This document shows, one piece after another, positions 8,071 through 15,811 of a stretch of DNA of 64,000 bases (position 1 is its first letter; each line of letters begins with the position of its first letter). The notes under the pieces are model-generated. The model was not told the origin of the DNA. It was given only the letters and a program-made list of their open reading frames with translations, and did not search any database. Source of the stretch: Pseudoruegeria aquimaris (lineage in GTDB: Bacteria; Pseudomonadota; Alphaproteobacteria; Rhodobacterales; Rhodobacteraceae); assembly GCF_900172235.1 (NCBI RefSeq), contig NZ_FWFQ01000017.1, positions 1 to 64,000 of the forward strand. The letters are read 5' to 3'. The translations under genes were made by a program, and so were the position numbers.

Positions 8071-8428
8071 CGCGCACCTCCGTGGCGATCATCTCGCCCC
8101 GACCATCCAGCCGCCATTCGACCGTGATGTGCAGATGTGCCGACAGCTCGATCGGAACCATCCGCACCACCTCGATGCGCGGCTCCCATTGGCGCAGCGC
8201 ATCGATCCCCTCGCGGATCACATGGGGGGCGGCCTCGCTGGTCGGCAGGTCGATGTAGCGCCACAGGTCCGAGCCGAACTCGGGCCGGTGCGGGACCGAG
8301 CCCTTGGGCGTCATCAGGATCGTGCGGATGCACTGATTGATGTCGTCGATGCCTGCGACGACCTCGCCATGCGCATCGAGACGCGGCTGCCAGTCTGCGG
8401 CGGTTATGTTGCGGATATCCTGAACCAT
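8057..8428 (-). CDS. Baseplate wedge protein (GPW/gp25 family)
   Basis: A 123-residue protein of the P2 gpW/T4 gp25 family, the conserved sheath-initiator of contractile tails. The family core is visible as INQCIRTILMTPKGSVPHRPE followed by FGSDLWRYID. It is the first gene after a break in the operon: 123 bp separate it from the gpV gene, and that gap contains the palindrome at 8463-8482. The block W-J-I-fibre-target-DGR may therefore have its own late promoter. Confidence 0.92.
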   Translation of the reverse strand: MVQDIRNITAADWQPRLDAHGEVVAGIDDINQCIRTILMTPKGSVPHRPEFGSDLWRYIDLPTSEAAPHVIREGIDALRQWEPRIEVVRMVPIELSAHLHITVEWRLDGRGEMIATEVRDVAA

Positions 8429-8462
8429 GGCCGGACCATGGCCCGCGCCCGCGCGAGATCAT

Positions 8463-8482
8463 ACCCGGACAGGTGTCCGGGT
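8463..8482. promoter_or_regulatory. Late-promoter activator site, copy 1 (upstream of baseplate W block)
   Basis: A perfect 20-bp palindrome of 9-bp arms (ACCCGGACA and its complement) around two bases. It lies 34 bp upstream of the gpW-like start. On the - strand TATGAT, a good -10-like hexamer, follows directly. Two related copies lie upstream of the protease/head block (21624-21643) and the lysis block (28799-28818), the positions of Mu late promoters. The likely ligand is the Mor/C protein encoded at 28835-29278. Confidence 0.65.
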
Positions 8483-8551
8483 CGGGTGCCGCAATGTCAG
8501 GAGATGGCTAACCGTAACCGCCTTTTGCGATCACGCCAAGCACCCAAAGGC

Positions 8552-9016
8552 TCACTGGGGAGGCCCGGTGACAACCCCGATGCTTTCGGGGTGAATATGG
8601 GTGTCGCCCACATTGGTGCCGTTATGGGTCAGGCTGGGGGAGGTGATCGCCACCCCGGCAGGCGATATCTCGACCGTGGTGCCACCGACCGAAAGGGTGA
8701 AGGTCTGCCCGCCCTTGTCATAGGTCAGCGATGCGCCGTCGCCATAGACGATGGTGTGAACATTTGGGTCGGACGAGGGCGGGGCATCGGCGGCCGAGTA
8801 GATCGCGCCCGCGATGACGCCCGCCTCTTCGCCCTGGTCCATGATCACGACGACATGCTCGCCCACGGCGGGCATCCAGTAGGTTCGGTCGGTGCGGGTA
8901 CGGCCCTGCAGCACCTGCAGCCAGTAGGATTGCACGTTGTCATGGTCGGGGAACTGGACCCGGCCCTTGGCGGTCGCCGGGTCGATCTCTGTCACGATGC
9001 CAATTCTAAGCGACAC
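8552..9016 (-). CDS. Baseplate spike protein V (P2 gpV-like)
   Basis: A 154-residue protein of the gpV/gp45 spike family. An OB-like N-terminal part has RIGIVTEIDPATAKGRVQF and WMPAVGEHVVVI. The C-terminal beta-helix part ends with an HxH-type tip region (GDTHIHPES), where such spikes bind iron. I chose the GTG at 9016 because GAGG lies upstream at proper spacing and the frame before it overlaps the gpD gene. It would puncture the outer membrane and plugs the end of the tail tube. Confidence 0.85.
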   Translation of the reverse strand: MSLRIGIVTEIDPATAKGRVQFPDHDNVQSYWLQVLQGRTRTDRTYWMPAVGEHVVVIMDQGEEAGVIAGAIYSAADAPPSSDPNVHTIVYGDGASLTYDKGGQTFTLSVGGTTVEISPAGVAITSPSLTHNGTNVGDTHIHPESIGVVTGPPQ

Positions 9017-9986
9017 GGCGCACCTCGATCTCGGTTGTGTAGCCCGCGCCGCGCTCGATGCGGTGGCGGGAGGTTTCGACATAGTAGCGCCCCGACAGCT
9101 TGCCCATCAGCGCCACCTCGATCACGTTGCCCGCGATCATGCGGTGATCGCCCACGATCTCTATGCGCCCGCGCAGGCGCTTGGCATTGGCGCGCTTCAG
9201 CTCGGCCTCGGCGCGGGTGCGGGCCTGGGCTTCGCTCTCGACCCGCGCGCGGACCTTCAGCGTGTCGCCGGTGGTGATGTCCTCGGCCTGGACCGTGACC
9301 GAGATCAGCTGCGCGGTCTCGGGATCGTGGTAGGACAGGGTGCATTCCTTGTAGACCTCGTGGGTCTTGTCGGTGAACGAGAACCGCTTCATCTCGGTGC
9401 GCGGGATCAGGGCCACCGGGTCTTGCGCCTCAAGGCTGGCGATGGTCGAGAAGAACAGGACCGTGTCGCGCACCGCGAAGACATGGGCGTATTCATCGGC
9501 AACACGGCGCAGGAACTCAAGGTCGCGCTCGTCGTTCTGGGTGACCCGCTTGATGGTGATGCCCTCGATCTCGCCCTCGACGGTCAGACCGTGCTCGCCC
9601 GCGACCTGCTCGGCAATCTGGCGCAGGGTCTTGTTCTCGAAAGCGCGGGTCTTGGTGGTGCGCAGGCTCGCGGTCACCGGGGCGGCCAGGCCGCGCACCG
9701 TGACGGTGTCGGGCGGGCCGTCGAAGCTGATCTCGTCCACCTCGAACTTGCCGCAAGGGAGCAGGCCCCGGCCGATCCAGCCGATCATGAGGTCCATCAC
9801 GTCGCCCTTCTCGGGATACCAGCTGCCCTTCCAGCGGTGCATGCGGTCCTCAAGCCGGACCTCGATCTCGTCGGACTTGCCGTGATCGGCATCGGTATAG
9901 ACGATCATCAGCGCATCGCCCGCGATGTCGCCGGTGATGTCCACCCCGGAATAGGACAGAACCCATTTGGCCTCGGGGACGATCAT
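9006..9986 (-). CDS. Baseplate hub protein D (P2 late control gpD-like)
   Basis: A 326-residue protein of the gpD/gp27-like hub family. It shows the expected VEVRLEDR-type opening (DEIEVRLEDRMHRWKG), the LMIGWIG region, and the central DLEFLRRVADEYAHVFAVRD signature of hub proteins. It connects the tail tube to the spike gpV. Its end overlaps the gpV gene by 11 bases and its start overlaps the end of gpX, giving the conserved order U-X-D-V. Confidence 0.93.
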   Translation of the reverse strand: MIVPEAKWVLSYSGVDITGDIAGDALMIVYTDADHGKSDEIEVRLEDRMHRWKGSWYPEKGDVMDLMIGWIGRGLLPCGKFEVDEISFDGPPDTVTVRGLAAPVTASLRTTKTRAFENKTLRQIAEQVAGEHGLTVEGEIEGITIKRVTQNDERDLEFLRRVADEYAHVFAVRDTVLFFSTIASLEAQDPVALIPRTEMKRFSFTDKTHEVYKECTLSYHDPETAQLISVTVQAEDITTGDTLKVRARVESEAQARTRAEAELKRANAKRLRGRIEIVGDHRMIAGNVIEVALMGKLSGRYYVETSRHRIERGAGYTTEIEVRRVA

Positions 9987-10207
9987 GCCTGGCGGCCCCG
10001 CTTCCAGGGCGGCAGATCGCGATCGAGTACCACCTCATCCGCGATCACCGGGATCCGCAGGCGCAGCCCGGCCTCGATGAAGGGCCGGATCGGCACGGTC
10101 GGGTTGGCCAGGATGATCGGTTCATAAAGATGCGGGTCGCCGTAGTAGGTCCAGGCCAGAAGGTCCCAGCGGTCGTTGTCCGAGGTCAGGTGCTCGACAT
10201 AGTCCAT
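9983..10207 (-). CDS. Tail protein X (P2 gpX-like, LysM-type)
   Basis: A 74-residue protein with the gpX pattern: DRWDLLAWTYYGDPHLYEPI followed by LRLRIPV. This is a LysM-like fold of small tail proteins that lies between gpU and gpD genes in P2 and Mu-like phages. Its last bases overlap the gpD start. It is probably a tail-tube or hub connector; its exact structural role is inferred from position and family. Confidence 0.9.
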   Translation of the reverse strand: MDYVEHLTSDNDRWDLLAWTYYGDPHLYEPIILANPTVPIRPFIEAGLRLRIPVIADEVVLDRDLPPWKRGRQA

Positions 10208-10208
10208 C

Positions 10209-10730
10209 TCAGGACCTCACGATGCTGGACGGCGGCACCGAAGAGGGCGAGCCGGAGGGCGGTGCGGCCGCCGGTGCGGTCTGGACATTCGACCCAGCCC
10301 CCGAGGAGCGGGCAGCATTGTTGACCACGCTGATGATCGCACCCAGCAGGCCACCCAGGCCCCCATGCTCCATCAGGGTCACCTTGGCCACCACCGCCAC
10401 CAGCCCGCCGCGCCGGTCGGTCTGGCGCGTGGTGGACTGGATCTGCTTGATGACGAACATGCCGACATACTGGCCCGAGCCGTAGATGAAGGGCAGCGCG
10501 GTGCGCATGGTGCCCGCGATACGCAGCTTGGCGAGCTCGGCCTCGGGGTTGCAGTAGCTGACATGGAACACGAGGTCGATCGTGACCTCCTCCAGCGCCT
10601 CGCCCATGTATTGCAGGCGCGGCTTTCCTTCGATCACGTCATGCTTGGCGTAATCCCAGGACCGCTTGTTGGTGACGCCCTCGAAATAGGTGATGAGGCG
10701 GAAGCTGATCGGGCCGAGCATTGCGAACAT
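10209..10730 (-). CDS. Tail protein U (P2 gpU-like)
   Basis: A 173-residue protein of the gpU family, with FAMLGPISFRLITYF at the N-terminus and the family core RPRLQYMGEALEEV-like segment (GKPRLQYMGEALEEVTIDL). The C-terminal 40 residues are low complexity (Gly, Ser, Pro), an extension compared with P2. The protein is part of the tail near the tube terminator or baseplate. It lies 1 bp from the gpX gene and 11 bp from the tape measure gene. Confidence 0.9.
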   Translation of the reverse strand: MFAMLGPISFRLITYFEGVTNKRSWDYAKHDVIEGKPRLQYMGEALEEVTIDLVFHVSYCNPEAELAKLRIAGTMRTALPFIYGSGQYVGMFVIKQIQSTTRQTDRRGGLVAVVAKVTLMEHGGLGGLLGAIISVVNNAARSSGAGSNVQTAPAAAPPSGSPSSVPPSSIVRS

Positions 10731-10741
10731 GGGGTCTCTCC

Positions 10742-13700
10742 TCAGTAATCGCGGCGGGACTGGCGGGCCAGCTCATCGTGGACCAGCTGCACAAGCTCAT
10801 GACCCATCGACCGCAAGAGCTCCTGCATCTGCTCGCGCGACTGGAAGCCGTCGCCGCCGCCTGCACCGCCCTGCATGGTGATGGTGGGGTTGAAGTTGAT
10901 CTCGACCCGCGTCCCGGCATCGGTCCCGGCTGCGCCGGTCGCGGCCATGGCGGGGGCGCTGCCCGGCTCGCCGGTCAGGCCGACCTGCGGCAGGGCGCTG
11001 GCGGCCTGCAGCACCGGGAGGTTGGTCCGGCCGATCTCGGGGACCTGGGCGGCCATGGCGGGCAGGCTCATGGTGGCCCCGGCCAGCGCCGCCGCCATCC
11101 CGGCGGTCAGGCGATGCACAGCCGCCACGGCGGGCGCAGGGCGCACGGCCCCGGCAACCGTTTCGGAAAACCGCACCCGGTCCAGGTCGGACAGCGGGCC
11201 GACCTTGGCGGGCGAATGGGGCAGGTGGTCGCGCATGGCCTGGACGGTTTCGCGCGTGGCCTCGATCGCCTGCGCCGCACCGGCGCGGATGCCTTCGGCC
11301 AGGGTGCGCATGAAGGCGATGCCATGCGAGCGAAGGGAGACCCCAGCCAGCAAGGAGGTCACCGATTGTATTGCGGACGAGACGGCGGATTGCACTGCGG
11401 TCAGCTCGGCACCGACAGCCGCCCGTGTCTGCGCCGCCGCCGCATCGATCTGCGGCAGGGTTTCAGCCAGGCGCGAGGCGGCGGCCTCGGCCTCGGCCAG
11501 CGTCTGGGGGTCCACGATCTGGGCGGGCGGGGCCTGTCCCGTCATGGCCTGGAACTCGGCCGAAGCCTCGATGATGTCCTGCAGCCTTTGCGCGATGGCC
11601 CCGGTCGAGGTCCAGGTGCCCGCCTCGCCGCTGACCCGCTCGTGCAGCTCGTCCAGCCCGATCAGCCCCTGGCGATACTGATTGACAAGCTCGACACCCT
11701 CCGACCAGCCGTAGAAGAAGCCGTCACCCGCCCGCACAAAGGAAAGCTGGTCGAGCAGCGGCGCGTCGGCACCGGGGCCAAGGATCGCGTCGAGCGCGGG
11801 CCGAAGATCGGGGATGATGTCGCCCCAGTCGAACTCCGGCAGCATGGAGGACCATTCGATGCCGCCGAGGAAGTCGCGCACGGCCTGCCAGGCGGCGCGC
11901 AGTCGCTCGACACCGATCAGCGCGTCCCACCCGATCGCGCCGAGAACCTCCGACCAGCTGAAGGCGGGGATGTAGCTGGACCAGTCGAGCGACGTGATCC
12001 AGTCGCCCCAGGCCAGCGCACTGCCGATCACCTCGGCCCAGCTGAAGCCGGGGATGAAGTCAAGCCAGCGGATCGGCAGGATCCACGAGGCCCAGTCCAG
12101 CACCTGAAGCGCATTGTCCCAGGTGAAGAGCGCCACGAACTCGGACCACGAGAGGCTGGTGATCCAATCGGCCCAGTCGAGCACCGCGCCGATCACCTCG
12201 GCCCAGCTGAAGGCGGGGATGTAGCTGGACCAGTCGAGCGACGTGATCCAGTCGCCCCAGGCCAGCGCACTGCCGATCACCTCGGCCCAGCTGAAGCCGG
12301 GGATGAAGTCAAGCCAGCGGATCGGCAGGATCCACGAGGCCCAGTCCAGCACCTGAAGCGCATTGTCCCAGGTGAAGAGCGCCACGAACTCGGACCACGA
12401 GAGGCTGGTGATCCAATCGGCCCAGTCGAGCACCGCGCCGATCACCTCGGCCCAGCTGAAGGCGGGGATGTAGCTGGACCAGTCGAGCGACGTGATCCAG
12501 TCGCCCCAGGCCAGCGCACTGCCGATCACCTCGGCCCAGCTGAAGCCGGGGATGAAGTCAAGCCAGCGGATCGGCAGGATCCACGAGGCCCAGTCCAGCA
12601 CCTGAAGCGCATTGTCCCAGGTGAAGAGCGCCACGAACTCGGACCACGAGAGGCTGGTGATCCAATCGGCCCAGTCGAGCACCGCGCCGATCACCTCGGC
12701 CCAGCTGAAGCCAGGAATGAAGTCCAGCCAGCGCAGCGGGATCAGCCACGACGCCCAGTCGAGGGCGGTCAGGAAGTTCTCCCAGGTCAGAAGCCCCACG
12801 AAATCCGCCCAGCTCAGGCTGGGGATCATGCGCGCCCAGTCGAGCCCTTGCGCCAGCCAGCCGGTGACCCGCGACCACCAGCTTGTCACCCAGCTTGAAA
12901 ACCCTTCAAAGGCCGTTTGAACGTCCGCCCAGAGATCGACGAAGAACTCCGAGATCGGCTCCCAGTAATACCAGACCAGCAGCGCCCCGGCCGCGATCGC
13001 GGCCACCGCCAGCCCGATCGGGTTGGCCATCAGCGCAAGGCCAAAGGCCCGCGCCGCCGCCGCCGCCGCGCGCAAGCCAGCCACCACCCGGCCCGCTGCC
13101 GCCGCGCCCATCGCCACCAGCCCCGAGATGAAGGACGGGATCGCCGTCGCCGCCCCGAGGAGGAGGCGGGCAGCAAAGACGCCCACCGACCATGAAGCCG
13201 CAAGTATTTTGGGGGCAAGCCATACGAACGCGGTTCCGATCCGCGCCACCACCTGCATGCCAACGCCGAGGAGGATACCCATAGCACCCACAGCAGACAG
13301 GATCGGGGCGACCACGGCCAGCACCCCAGCACCCACCAGCGCCACCTTCATGGCGGTCTCGGCTAGCCATGGATTGGCCTCGGCCCAGCCCTCGATCGAC
13401 TGCACCACGCCGGTGGCCGCGCGCGCCACATCGGTCAGTACCGGCAGAAGCATCGTGCCCAGCGTGATGTTGAGCCCCTCCATGGCCGAGGCGAACTCGG
13501 TCTGCGCGCCCCGGAAGTTGTCGCCCATCTCGGCCGCGACCTGCGCCGCCCGGCTCTGGCTGGCCATCAGCTGGTCGACGTAATCCCCGATCGACTGGCC
13601 CTGCGCCAGCAGCTCGGCCGCGCCCGCCGCCGCCTCGACCCCGAAGATCGTGCCGATGATATCGAGCTGCTGCTGGGTACCCAGATCCCCGATCGCATCG

Positions 13701-14533
13701 CCCACCTCGCCCAGGATGGTGACCATCGAGCGCATGTTGCCCTGCTCGTCGGCCACTGACACGCCCATGGCGTCAAGCGCCGCCGCCGCCTCGCGCGAGG
13801 GCGCGGCCAGCCGCTGCAACATGGCGCGCAGGGTGGTGCCCGCCTGGCTCGACTGGATACCGGCATTGCCCAGAAGACCCGCCATCGCGGCGGCTTCTTC
13901 CAGGCTCATGCCAGCGGCGCGGGCGACCGGCGCGATATAGCGCATCGTGTCGCCCAGCATCGGGATATCGGTATTGGCGGTGGTGAAGGTCGCCACCATC
14001 ACATCCGCGACCCGCGTCATCTCGGCCGCATCGAGCCCGAAGCCCGACAGGATGTTCGAGGCGATATCGGCGGTGGTGCCCAGGTCGACCGCGCCCGCGC
14101 GCGCCAGTGCCAGCATTGACGGCATCGCCGCCATCTGCTCTTGCGCGTCAAACCCTGCGCGCGCCAGGAACCCCATGCCCTCGGCCACCTGGCTGGCCGA
14201 GAAGGCGGTGGTGGCCCCCAGCTCGCGCGCCTGGGCGCTCAGCGCCTCGAACTCGTCGCCGGTGATGTTGGTGGTGACGGCGCGCACCAGCGCCATGGAT
14301 TGCTCGAACTGGGCGGCAGCCTCGATCGGGCCGTTGATCGCCGCCATCATCTGGTTGGCGGCCCCTTGCGTCATCGCCCCCGCGATCGACATGCGGGTGC
14401 CCCAGTCCTGCATCTCGCGGCCGCGCGCGGCCATCCGGTCGAGCCCCTCCATCGACCGCACCATCTCGCGCACCGGACCTGTCAGGTTGTCAACGGCGGC
14501 GATGATGACCGAAAGGTTGAAGATGCTGTCCAT
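10742..14533 (-). CDS. Tail tape measure protein with Trp-rich tandem repeats
   Basis: A 1263-residue tape measure of the TP901 type. The N-terminal domain has VIIAAVDNLTGPVREMVRSM and GATTAFSASQVAEGMGFLARAG, and two hydrophobic stretches lie between about residues 395 and 530. Residues of about 600-860 consist of three exact copies of an 83-residue unit rich in Trp (for example DWITSLDWSSYIPAFSW), preceded by diverged copies. The C-terminus ends in helical segments. Tape measure length sets tail length, so changes in repeat number would change the tail. It follows the tail chaperone genes as in other contractile tails. Confidence 0.93.
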   Translation of the reverse strand: MDSIFNLSVIIAAVDNLTGPVREMVRSMEGLDRMAARGREMQDWGTRMSIAGAMTQGAANQMMAAINGPIEAAAQFEQSMALVRAVTTNITGDEFEALSAQARELGATTAFSASQVAEGMGFLARAGFDAQEQMAAMPSMLALARAGAVDLGTTADIASNILSGFGLDAAEMTRVADVMVATFTTANTDIPMLGDTMRYIAPVARAAGMSLEEAAAMAGLLGNAGIQSSQAGTTLRAMLQRLAAPSREAAAALDAMGVSVADEQGNMRSMVTILGEVGDAIGDLGTQQQLDIIGTIFGVEAAAGAAELLAQGQSIGDYVDQLMASQSRAAQVAAEMGDNFRGAQTEFASAMEGLNITLGTMLLPVLTDVARAATGVVQSIEGWAEANPWLAETAMKVALVGAGVLAVVAPILSAVGAMGILLGVGMQVVARIGTAFVWLAPKILAASWSVGVFAARLLLGAATAIPSFISGLVAMGAAAAGRVVAGLRAAAAAARAFGLALMANPIGLAVAAIAAGALLVWYYWEPISEFFVDLWADVQTAFEGFSSWVTSWWSRVTGWLAQGLDWARMIPSLSWADFVGLLTWENFLTALDWASWLIPLRWLDFIPGFSWAEVIGAVLDWADWITSLSWSEFVALFTWDNALQVLDWASWILPIRWLDFIPGFSWAEVIGSALAWGDWITSLDWSSYIPAFSWAEVIGAVLDWADWITSLSWSEFVALFTWDNALQVLDWASWILPIRWLDFIPGFSWAEVIGSALAWGDWITSLDWSSYIPAFSWAEVIGAVLDWADWITSLSWSEFVALFTWDNALQVLDWASWILPIRWLDFIPGFSWAEVIGSALAWGDWITSLDWSSYIPAFSWSEVLGAIGWDALIGVERLRAAWQAVRDFLGGIEWSSMLPEFDWGDIIPDLRPALDAILGPGADAPLLDQLSFVRAGDGFFYGWSEGVELVNQYRQGLIGLDELHERVSGEAGTWTSTGAIAQRLQDIIEASAEFQAMTGQAPPAQIVDPQTLAEAEAAASRLAETLPQIDAAAAQTRAAVGAELTAVQSAVSSAIQSVTSLLAGVSLRSHGIAFMRTLAEGIRAGAAQAIEATRETVQAMRDHLPHSPAKVGPLSDLDRVRFSETVAGAVRPAPAVAAVHRLTAGMAAALAGATMSLPAMAAQVPEIGRTNLPVLQAASALPQVGLTGEPGSAPAMAATGAAGTDAGTRVEINFNPTITMQGGAGGGDGFQSREQMQELLRSMGHELVQLVHDELARQSRRDY
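11954..12712. repeat. Three tandem 249-bp identical repeats inside the tape measure gene
   Basis: The copies start at about 11971, 12220 and 12469 (period 249 bp, 83 codons). They appear identical base for base, and the shared sequence extends about 11 bp past the third copy. A more diverged copy continues to about 12840. The exact identity points to recent duplication or ongoing recombination between copies. The repeat number could also be wrong if the assembly collapsed it. Confidence 0.92.
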
Positions 14534-14573
14534 TTCGGGTTATTGTCCTTCGTGACAAACAAGAGGTGGCGCG

Positions 14574-14789
14574 ATGTCGGTTGGATCGTTTCTGGCACCC
14601 TTCTTCTTTTTCTTCGGGATCGGAGCGTTGATCGGTATCGCGCTCACGCTTCTGCTTGCCCTGCGCCTCGCCCTGAAAGGCTCGGTCTGGTTTGCGCCCC
14701 GCATTGTGGAAGCCCTTGCATCAGGCTGGCGCGAAGGCGTAGCCCGGCATGAAGCCGCTAAGGCTGCGCGGCTTCGCGAGCGTCCCTGA
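14574..14789 (+). CDS. Possible small membrane protein encoded against the late operon
   Basis: A 71-residue frame with a good ribosome binding site (GAGGTGG, 5 nt before ATG). It starts with a long hydrophobic stretch (APFFFFFGIGALIGIALTLL) and ends in a basic helix. It is the only candidate + strand gene inside the late region and fills most of the 224-bp gap between the tape measure start and the end of the tail chaperone extension, overlapping the latter by 32 bp. I do not recognise it. It could be a prophage-expressed accessory gene or chance coding. Confidence 0.4.
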   Translation: MSVGSFLAPFFFFFGIGALIGIALTLLLALRLALKGSVWFAPRIVEALASGWREGVARHEAAKAARLRERP

Positions 14790-15188
14790 CCGCCTTGGCG
14801 TGATCGACGGCCTCTTCGATCCAGTCGTTGAGGTCGGTGATCTCCATCCCGTCCACCTCGGCCGCCGACCACTTCGTCACCGTGATCAGGGCGAAGGCAT
14901 CCCTTGGGGTAGGGATTTTCCCGGCAGGCCACCCATGATCGCCGTCACGTCCTCCATGTCCATCTCGTCCAGGTCCTCGGGCAGCACCGCATTGCCATCG
15001 ATCGTGGCCAGCGCCGCCGCCAGCGCCATCGAATAGCCGATCGGGTCGGTCGCCGGATTGACGTGCCGCGCGGCGATGCGCATGTCGCGCCCCTTGCCCT
15101 TGCGCAGCACCACCACCTTGCCCGAGGCGGGCAGCGTGATCGTGCGGGTGTCGTCGGCCTTGGTGGCGGTGTCGGTCTTGTCGCTCAT
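14758..15188 (-). CDS. Tail assembly chaperone, -1 frameshift long form
   Basis: The heptamer G GGA AAA lies in the zero frame at 14922-14916 (- strand), a canonical X XXY YYZ slip site. Slippage by -1 continues into a frame open to the TAG at 14758, adding a C-terminal part that includes DAFALITVTKWSAAEVDGME and DLNDWIEEAVDHAK. That extension resembles the P2 gpE+E' and Mu downstream chaperone domain. The predicted long form has 143 residues. The short and long forms act in a fixed ratio during tail assembly in related phages. Confidence 0.78.
14886..15188 (-). CDS. Tail assembly chaperone, short form (Mu gp41/P2 gpE-like)
   Basis: A 100-residue protein with a positively charged core (VVLRKGKGRDMRIAARHVN) and an acidic C-terminal part (LPEDLDEMDMEDVTAIMGG), lying between the tail tube and tape measure genes. 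Such proteins coat the tape measure during tail assembly. Translation in this frame stops at 14886. A slippery sequence at 14916-14922 allows a longer -1 product (see the next entry), the usual arrangement for tail chaperones. Confidence 0.85.
   Translation of the reverse strand: MSDKTDTATKADDTRTITLPASGKVVVLRKGKGRDMRIAARHVNPATDPIGYSMALAAALATIDGNAVLPEDLDEMDMEDVTAIMGGLPGKSLPQGMPSP
14916..14922 (-). promoter_or_regulatory. Programmed -1 frameshift site (GGGAAAA)
   Basis: Read on the - strand the heptamer is GGGAAAA. Codon phase from the ATG at 15188 places it as G GGA AAA, so both tRNAs can re-pair after slipping one base back. It joins the short chaperone frame to the overlapping downstream frame that ends at 14758. 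Confidence 0.75.
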
Positions 15189-15272
15189 GGTCTTTCCTTT
15201 TCAGCGTTTCAGGGGTTCAGAGGGTCAGCCCCGGCCGGATCGCGCCCGGCCAGGAGAAGATCAGCGCGGGGA

Positions 15273-15797
15273 TCAGCCGCCGATGTTCAGGCGGTAGGTG
15301 GCCAGCACATCCGCGCCCGCGACCTTGTAGATGTTCTCTAGCACGTCGAACTCGAAGATCTCCTGGCTGTCGATTTCCATCTTGGCGTAATAGACCGACA
15401 GGTTGCTGTCGGGCACCACGCGATCATGCTGCTTGAAGGAGCCCAGCGGGAAGTCCTTGTAGGCGGCAATCAGCGAGACCATGACCGGCACCTCGGCCGT
15501 GCGGCCCTGGCCGGTATAGGTCTCCAGGCTGGAGCGCGCCTGCAGCCGCACCGTCTTGAACGGGTTGGCCGCCTCGCGCAGCACCTCGGAATAGAACGAG
15601 GCCCACTTGACCTTGCATTCCATCTTCTCGACGCCCGAGAAGAACTCGGCCGTGCCCACCATGCCGAGCGCCTTGTGCTCCTGCATCTTGTGCTTGACCT
15701 GCGGCAGCTCCAGCTCCTCGGCGCGCCCCAGGAGCGACGAGCCGTTCATGTAGAGGTTGACGTTGGTCAGGTGGTTGATCGCAATCTTGTTGCTCAT
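15273..15797 (-). CDS. Major tail tube protein (P2 gpFII-like)
   Basis: A 174-residue protein of the contractile-tail tube family. The family pattern is visible: NHLTNVNLYMNGSSLLG at the N-terminus, the LPQVKHKMQEHKALGMVG segment, and a final beta-rich IFEFDVLENIYKVAG. It polymerises as the inner tube through which DNA passes. It follows the sheath gene with 14 bp between them and precedes the tail chaperone, the standard order. Confidence 0.95.
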   Translation of the reverse strand: MSNKIAINHLTNVNLYMNGSSLLGRAEELELPQVKHKMQEHKALGMVGTAEFFSGVEKMECKVKWASFYSEVLREAANPFKTVRLQARSSLETYTGQGRTAEVPVMVSLIAAYKDFPLGSFKQHDRVVPDSNLSVYYAKMEIDSQEIFEFDVLENIYKVAGADVLATYRLNIGG

Positions 15798-15811
15798 GGG
15801 TCAGGCCCCTT

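Noticed and set aside
11954-12712. CRISPR array or satellite DNA
   Set aside because: The unit is 249 bp with no spacer, stays in frame, and lies within the tape measure coding region.
10721-12898. A 725-codon + strand open frame with repeated Pro/Gly/His-rich units
   Set aside because: It lies exactly opposite the tape measure gene; its repeats are the reverse reading of the 249-bp repeats and it has no known domain.
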